DNA of 64,000 bases, taken from assembly GCA_033065855.1 (NCBI GenBank), contig JAVXUO010002435.1, forward strand, positions 1-64,000, written 5' to 3'. Position 1 is the stretch's first letter, and every line of letters starts with the position of its first letter. Shown here one piece after another: positions 60,301 through 64,000 of this stretch. The DNA is from Escallonia rubra (taxonomy: Eukaryota > Streptophyta > Magnoliopsida > Escalloniales > Escalloniaceae). The translations under genes were made by a program, and so were the position numbers. The notes beneath the pieces were generated by a model that did no database searches, was not told the DNA's origin, and saw only the letters and a list, made by a program, of their open reading frames with translations.

Positions 60301-61453
60301 TGTTTGTCGCTCAGAACCTCTTTCCCAAAGAGGTTATTCCCTTGATATGTGTTGTGTGGATTTTGTTAAGCACTCGCTATTGAAAGCTTGAAATCTCTCA
60401 TATTTTTTGTGACATTTTATGCCGTGTTTAACATTAAGTCACACTTCATCATTCGGAAGGTCAAATATGACACATCGTTTAATTTTAAAGTATACTTAAG
60501 GTACAGTCCCTATAGAACAAAGAACATAGTAGCTGAAAAACAAAATCCCAAGGCAAAAGTTCTTTTCTATTAAACTCGTTTCATTTATACCTATCCATCC
60601 ATTTGTGCAGCAGGTGAAATTTGTTCCACTTATTTTCCTAAGATATTCAAGACGCTAGAGATAAAGTCCGTGAAGCAGACTGAGATTGCTGTCAGCAATC
60701 AGGCCATCAACTCAAAAGAAGAAACAAGGCAGGAATAGGCAACTTGGGAAGATTATACTTTGATACATGAGACACTCATTACAATTCACGTGGCTGAAAA
60801 TTTTTAAGGGGCCTTGATTCAAAACTTCGTTGAAACGAATGGTCGGTTGAAATCACTTACAGTTTACATTTTATGTTTTTAAAAAAATCAAAATCAAAAT
60901 CAGTTTAGTTTAGTTTTTATTTTTTACAAAAACAAATGGACAGTAAAAACCCAAAACTCTAAAATGAAAGTTTTCAAAAACAATCATATTTTAAAAACTG
61001 GTTTTCAAAATTGAAGGGAAATTTTTTTTTGTATCAAACACGTTTTTTCCTCCAATTTACAAAATTAGAAAAAAGCTGGAAATCAGCCAATTTTCAAACG
61101 GTACCTTGACTACCTTCACTTCTGGACTTCTTTTGGGAACTCTAGACCAGCCAATATTCCGTCCATTGTCATTTCCATCACACGTATAGCTTGCCACCAC
61201 CCCTAATGATCCTTAAATGTAGGACAGGTAAACCAAACATGATAAACAAACGTATCAGACAAACCTCAGCAGAACTCACAAATGCAGAACACATGAACAG
61301 AAAAAGGCTCAACTGGAATGCGTAAAAGATTTGTATTTAGTACCTAAACCCGGCCCGCACAAATGGTGCATTGTGTAACTAACTGCAAATACACGTATAA
61401 GAGTTTCAGACATCATCTCTCATTCCCTAGATAGATCAAACTTATCAGTGAAG
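60301..61453. other. Upstream region of the intact protease gene
   Basis: No gene seen. The sequence is AT-rich with A/T runs near 60840-61080. The proximal promoter of the protease gene should lie in its last few hundred bases. Confidence 0.5.
61396..61402 (+). promoter_or_regulatory. TATA-like box of the protease gene
   Basis: TATAAGA lies 52-58 bp upstream of the ATG at 61454, which would leave a 5' UTR of roughly 25-30 bp. It is the best TATA candidate near the start codon, but not proven. Confidence 0.35.
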
Positions 61454-63573
61454 ATGCCTATTTCCTCGAGAACGGCTTGCTTGACTCTTATAAGTCTCTG
61501 GATTTTATGCATGCTGTCAAGAGCAAGTCCCACGCAGCATAAACCTGCAGCATATGACCCTAAGTCGATGAGGAAGAGGTACGAACAGTGGCTGGATCGA
61601 CATGGAAGGAAGTACCAGGGAGATGAGTGGGTTATGCGCTTTGGGATTTACCAATCCAACGTTCAGTTCATCGACTACATCAACGCACAGAACCTTACAT
61701 TCAAACTCACTGACAACAAATATGCAGACCTGACAAATGCCGAGTTTACGTCTATCTACGTGGGTCTTAGGACTTCTCTGCGTTCAAGTGAGGGGCTGAA
61801 CTACACAAGTCGAAATTTTAAAGCTTTGCCGAGGAGCGTGGACTGGAGAAAGAAAGGAGCTGTGACTCCCATCAAGGATCAAGGCCAATGCGGTATTGAT
61901 TAACAACTTCATGTCTGTCTATTGTCCATGTCCGTGTTTACATACTTCCTCGGAAGAATGACTCCGCCTTGGGGTGAGGACGGTTCGGTTTGGTACGGTT
62001 TGCGGGTGAAATCACAAATTGAACCGTTGCTCTTCGGTTTGAAAATTTGTGAACCGAACCAAACCAAACACCATCGGTTTGGACGGTTCGGTTTGGTCGT
62101 TTAAACGGTTCGGTTTGGATCGGTTTGCCAACTTAAAATCGTTGTTCATTTGCACACTACTAATTGAAGTTATATATTTTCTAAATTGCATATAATCTTG
62201 TTTCATTCGATATATAAGTTCTCATTAATGAATGAGAAAGAATGAGCAAATATAAACTAGATATTGGTCACAAAAATTGTGTTCTAAGTGTTGTTAATAT
62301 TTTCGTTTCTTTTAACTTTCAAGATTATTTTGGAGTTGTTTAGTACCTTATATGTGTAATTATCAATGCAATGTTACTAAAAATACATTAACATATCATA
62401 GGTCGGTTCGGTTTGGAATCGGTTTCAAAAATATGAACCGTGAACCAAACCGAACCAAGGTCGGTTTGAAAAATGTGAAACCAAACAATTAAAATCTTTG
62501 AACAGTTCGGATTGGATTGATTCGGTTTGAACGATTCGGATCGGTTTGAACGGTTTGATGTTCACCCCTGTCTCCGCCTAACCATAACCATCTCACATTA
62601 TCTTGCAAAGTAAAGCTCACATGTTTATCTACATGTCCACCTCCTAGACAAATAAAGCCACGTACCCAAGCTTTTTTTCCGAGAAGACCCAAGGTATTTC
62701 AATGAAATCTCATATGGTTATTGAAGTCATATATGGTACAACGAACTTAAAGAAAAGCAATAGGTCCTACAAGTATACCAAAAGTAATTCTTAACAATTC
62801 TGTTAGTTTACACTTGCACAGGAATAACACTAATCCAATTCGCAAACAATCAAGAGGAAAACATTGTGAGATGGTATTTATGCTGTAATGTAGCCTAGCT
62901 AGGACTTTTAACTCTTCTTGATATTGAACAGTGTGTACAAGAGCAAAATACGCAAATACTACATACATTTCTTGCAGGGAGTTGTTGGGCATTCTCGACA
63001 GTGGCAGCTGTGGAAGGCATCAACCAGATAAAAACAGGTAGATTGGTCTCCCTCTCAGAGCAGGAGCTTGTGGACTGTGATGTCAATGGCGATAACCAAG
63101 GCTGCAATGGTGGATACATGGATAAAGCATTTGACTTCATCGAAGAAAACCGTGGCATTGCCACAGAAGCAGAGTATCCTTACGTGGGGAAAGACAATAA
63201 ATGTGATACCCAAAAAGAGAGAGACCAGGCAGCTACAATAAGTGGCCACAAGAGGGTCAGACCCAATGACGAGACAAGCCTCCAAGCTGCAGTTGCTAAC
63301 CAACCCGTAGCAGTGGCAATTGATGCTGGCGGCTACAATTTTCAGCTCTACTCTCACGGGGTCTTTTCCGGATATTGCGGGACGAACCTCAACCACGGAG
63401 TAGCCGCAGTTGGCTATGGAGTAGAAGAAGACGGGACCAAGTACTGGCTTGTGAAAAATTCATGGGGCACTGGTTGGGGTGAAGCCGGTTATGTCAAGAT
63501 GGAGCGTGGTTCCTCTGATAACAAAGGTACTTGTGGCATTGCCATGGAAGCGAGCTACCCTGTTAAGGATTGA
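61454..63573 (+). CDS. Papain-like cysteine protease (C1A, SAG12/ervatamin-like), intact
   Basis: Exons 61454-61892 and 62978-63573 join in phase across a GT-AG intron to give 344 residues. Signal peptide about 1-24 (hydrophobic [13 protein letters not shown]). I29 inhibitory prodomain about 43-100 with an ERFNIN-like set (E58, R62, Y66, N69, I73, N77). The mature enzyme starts near L125-S128. Catalytic set: Q143 (oxyanion hole), C149 in GSCWAF, H286 in [11 protein letters not shown]307 in KNSWG. Disulfide Cys pairs fit papain (146/189, 180/222, 280/332). N-glycosylation motifs at N80 and N116. There is no KDEL or granulin tail. It would be a secretory or vacuolar endopeptidase activated by prodomain removal. 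The intron after QCG is also used by SAG12-type genes. An in-frame GTG two codons upstream is not the start. A tandem dead copy lies at 35776-42355. Confidence 0.95.
61969..62570. mobile_element. 602-bp hAT-like MITE in the protease intron
   Basis: The right end in reverse complement is CAGGGGTGAACATCAAACCG; the left end TTGGGGTGAGGACGG is its diverged partner. An 8-bp target duplication ACTCCGCC (61961-61968) against TCTCCGCC (62571-62578), one mismatch, flanks it. Subterminal ends are full of GGTTCGGTTTGG and CCAAACCGAACC repeats, inverted between the two sides. It lies 76 bp after the splice donor and has no coding capacity. Confidence 0.85.
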
Positions 63574-64000
63574 AGAATCCTGTTGGCTGAAATCAGCTCT
63601 CTGCAGTTGAATGATGGATGCCATTTCCATTAACTACTTGTATATTATGGCAATAGATGCAAGATCTACACCGAGATTAATACTGAATATCAAATTACTG
63701 AGCAGGTTGATGAACAGTTACTGCTGTTATAGATCACAAGAAGGGTTGTGTGGAGAAATAATTACATCAAAGTTGATTGATGGTCATCATTTCCTGGGCA
63801 TTACCTCTGATAATTGTGGTTTCCAGAGGAAATTATGGAGATAGCTCTTTACACAACTAGCCATGTTATTCCGCTGTGCTGTGCACTACCTCTATTTTGA
63901 TGGACATTACAATTCACATTTCAACATACAAAGAACCTAGTATATTACGTTAAGAAAGTGGCGTCTAACCCAAGAAGTCATTTACCGTCACAAAAAACTT
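63574..64000. other. 3' flank of the protease gene
   Basis: Expected 3' UTR and downstream sequence; no further gene or repeat recognised up to the window edge. Confidence 0.5.

Overview
The window is a transposon-rich stretch of a plant (angiosperm, probably eudicot) nuclear genome. Introns are GT-AG. The gene families are plant-type (group E bZIP factor, SAG12/ervatamin-type papain protease). The repeats are Tat-type Ty3/gypsy, CACTA, hAT, Helitron and foldback elements. I cannot name the species from sequence alone.

Only two genes look intact. The first is a four-exon bZIP34/bZIP61-like transcription factor on the minus strand (7066-9485). The second is a two-exon secreted/vacuolar papain-like cysteine protease on the plus strand (61454-63573). 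A second protease copy in the same orientation (35776-42355) is dead: a hAT element splits its signal-peptide exon, a Helitron fills its intron, and the catalytic Cys and His are both lost.

Layout. 1-5764: 3' half of a Tat-lineage Ty3/gypsy retrotransposon with a broken integrase, an antisense plant-mobile-domain (PMD) ORF and one LTR. 7066-9485: bZIP gene. 11067-33166: a Helitron read on the minus strand, swollen from roughly 6.7 kb to 22 kb by four foldback elements, all inserted in (TA)n microsatellites. The largest foldback (17746-30400) has arms of about 2 kb, a nested CACTA element carrying dihydrolipoyl dehydrogenase exons, a 167-bp satellite array, a FAR1/MULE-like C-terminal remnant and a PMD-Ulp1 pseudogene. 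35776-42355: dead protease with its hAT and a second Helitron of the same family. 45234 to about 55225: 3'-truncated CACTA element with TNP2 and Transposase_24-type pseudogenes, a hAT remnant and several minisatellites. About 55225-59023: minus-strand Ty3/gypsy with three in-frame stops. 59280-60300: Tat gag remnant. 61454-63573: intact protease with a 602-bp hAT MITE in its intron.

The most unusual structure is a set of TA-microsatellite-associated foldback elements (101 bp to 12.7 kb). They share a terminal GATCC core, and three of them share an internal 23-bp palindrome of the form GTCCGC-N11-GCGGAC. In one element this palindrome is amplified to about 14 copies. Nearly all other open reading frames in the window are shadows of low-complexity or repeat sequence.
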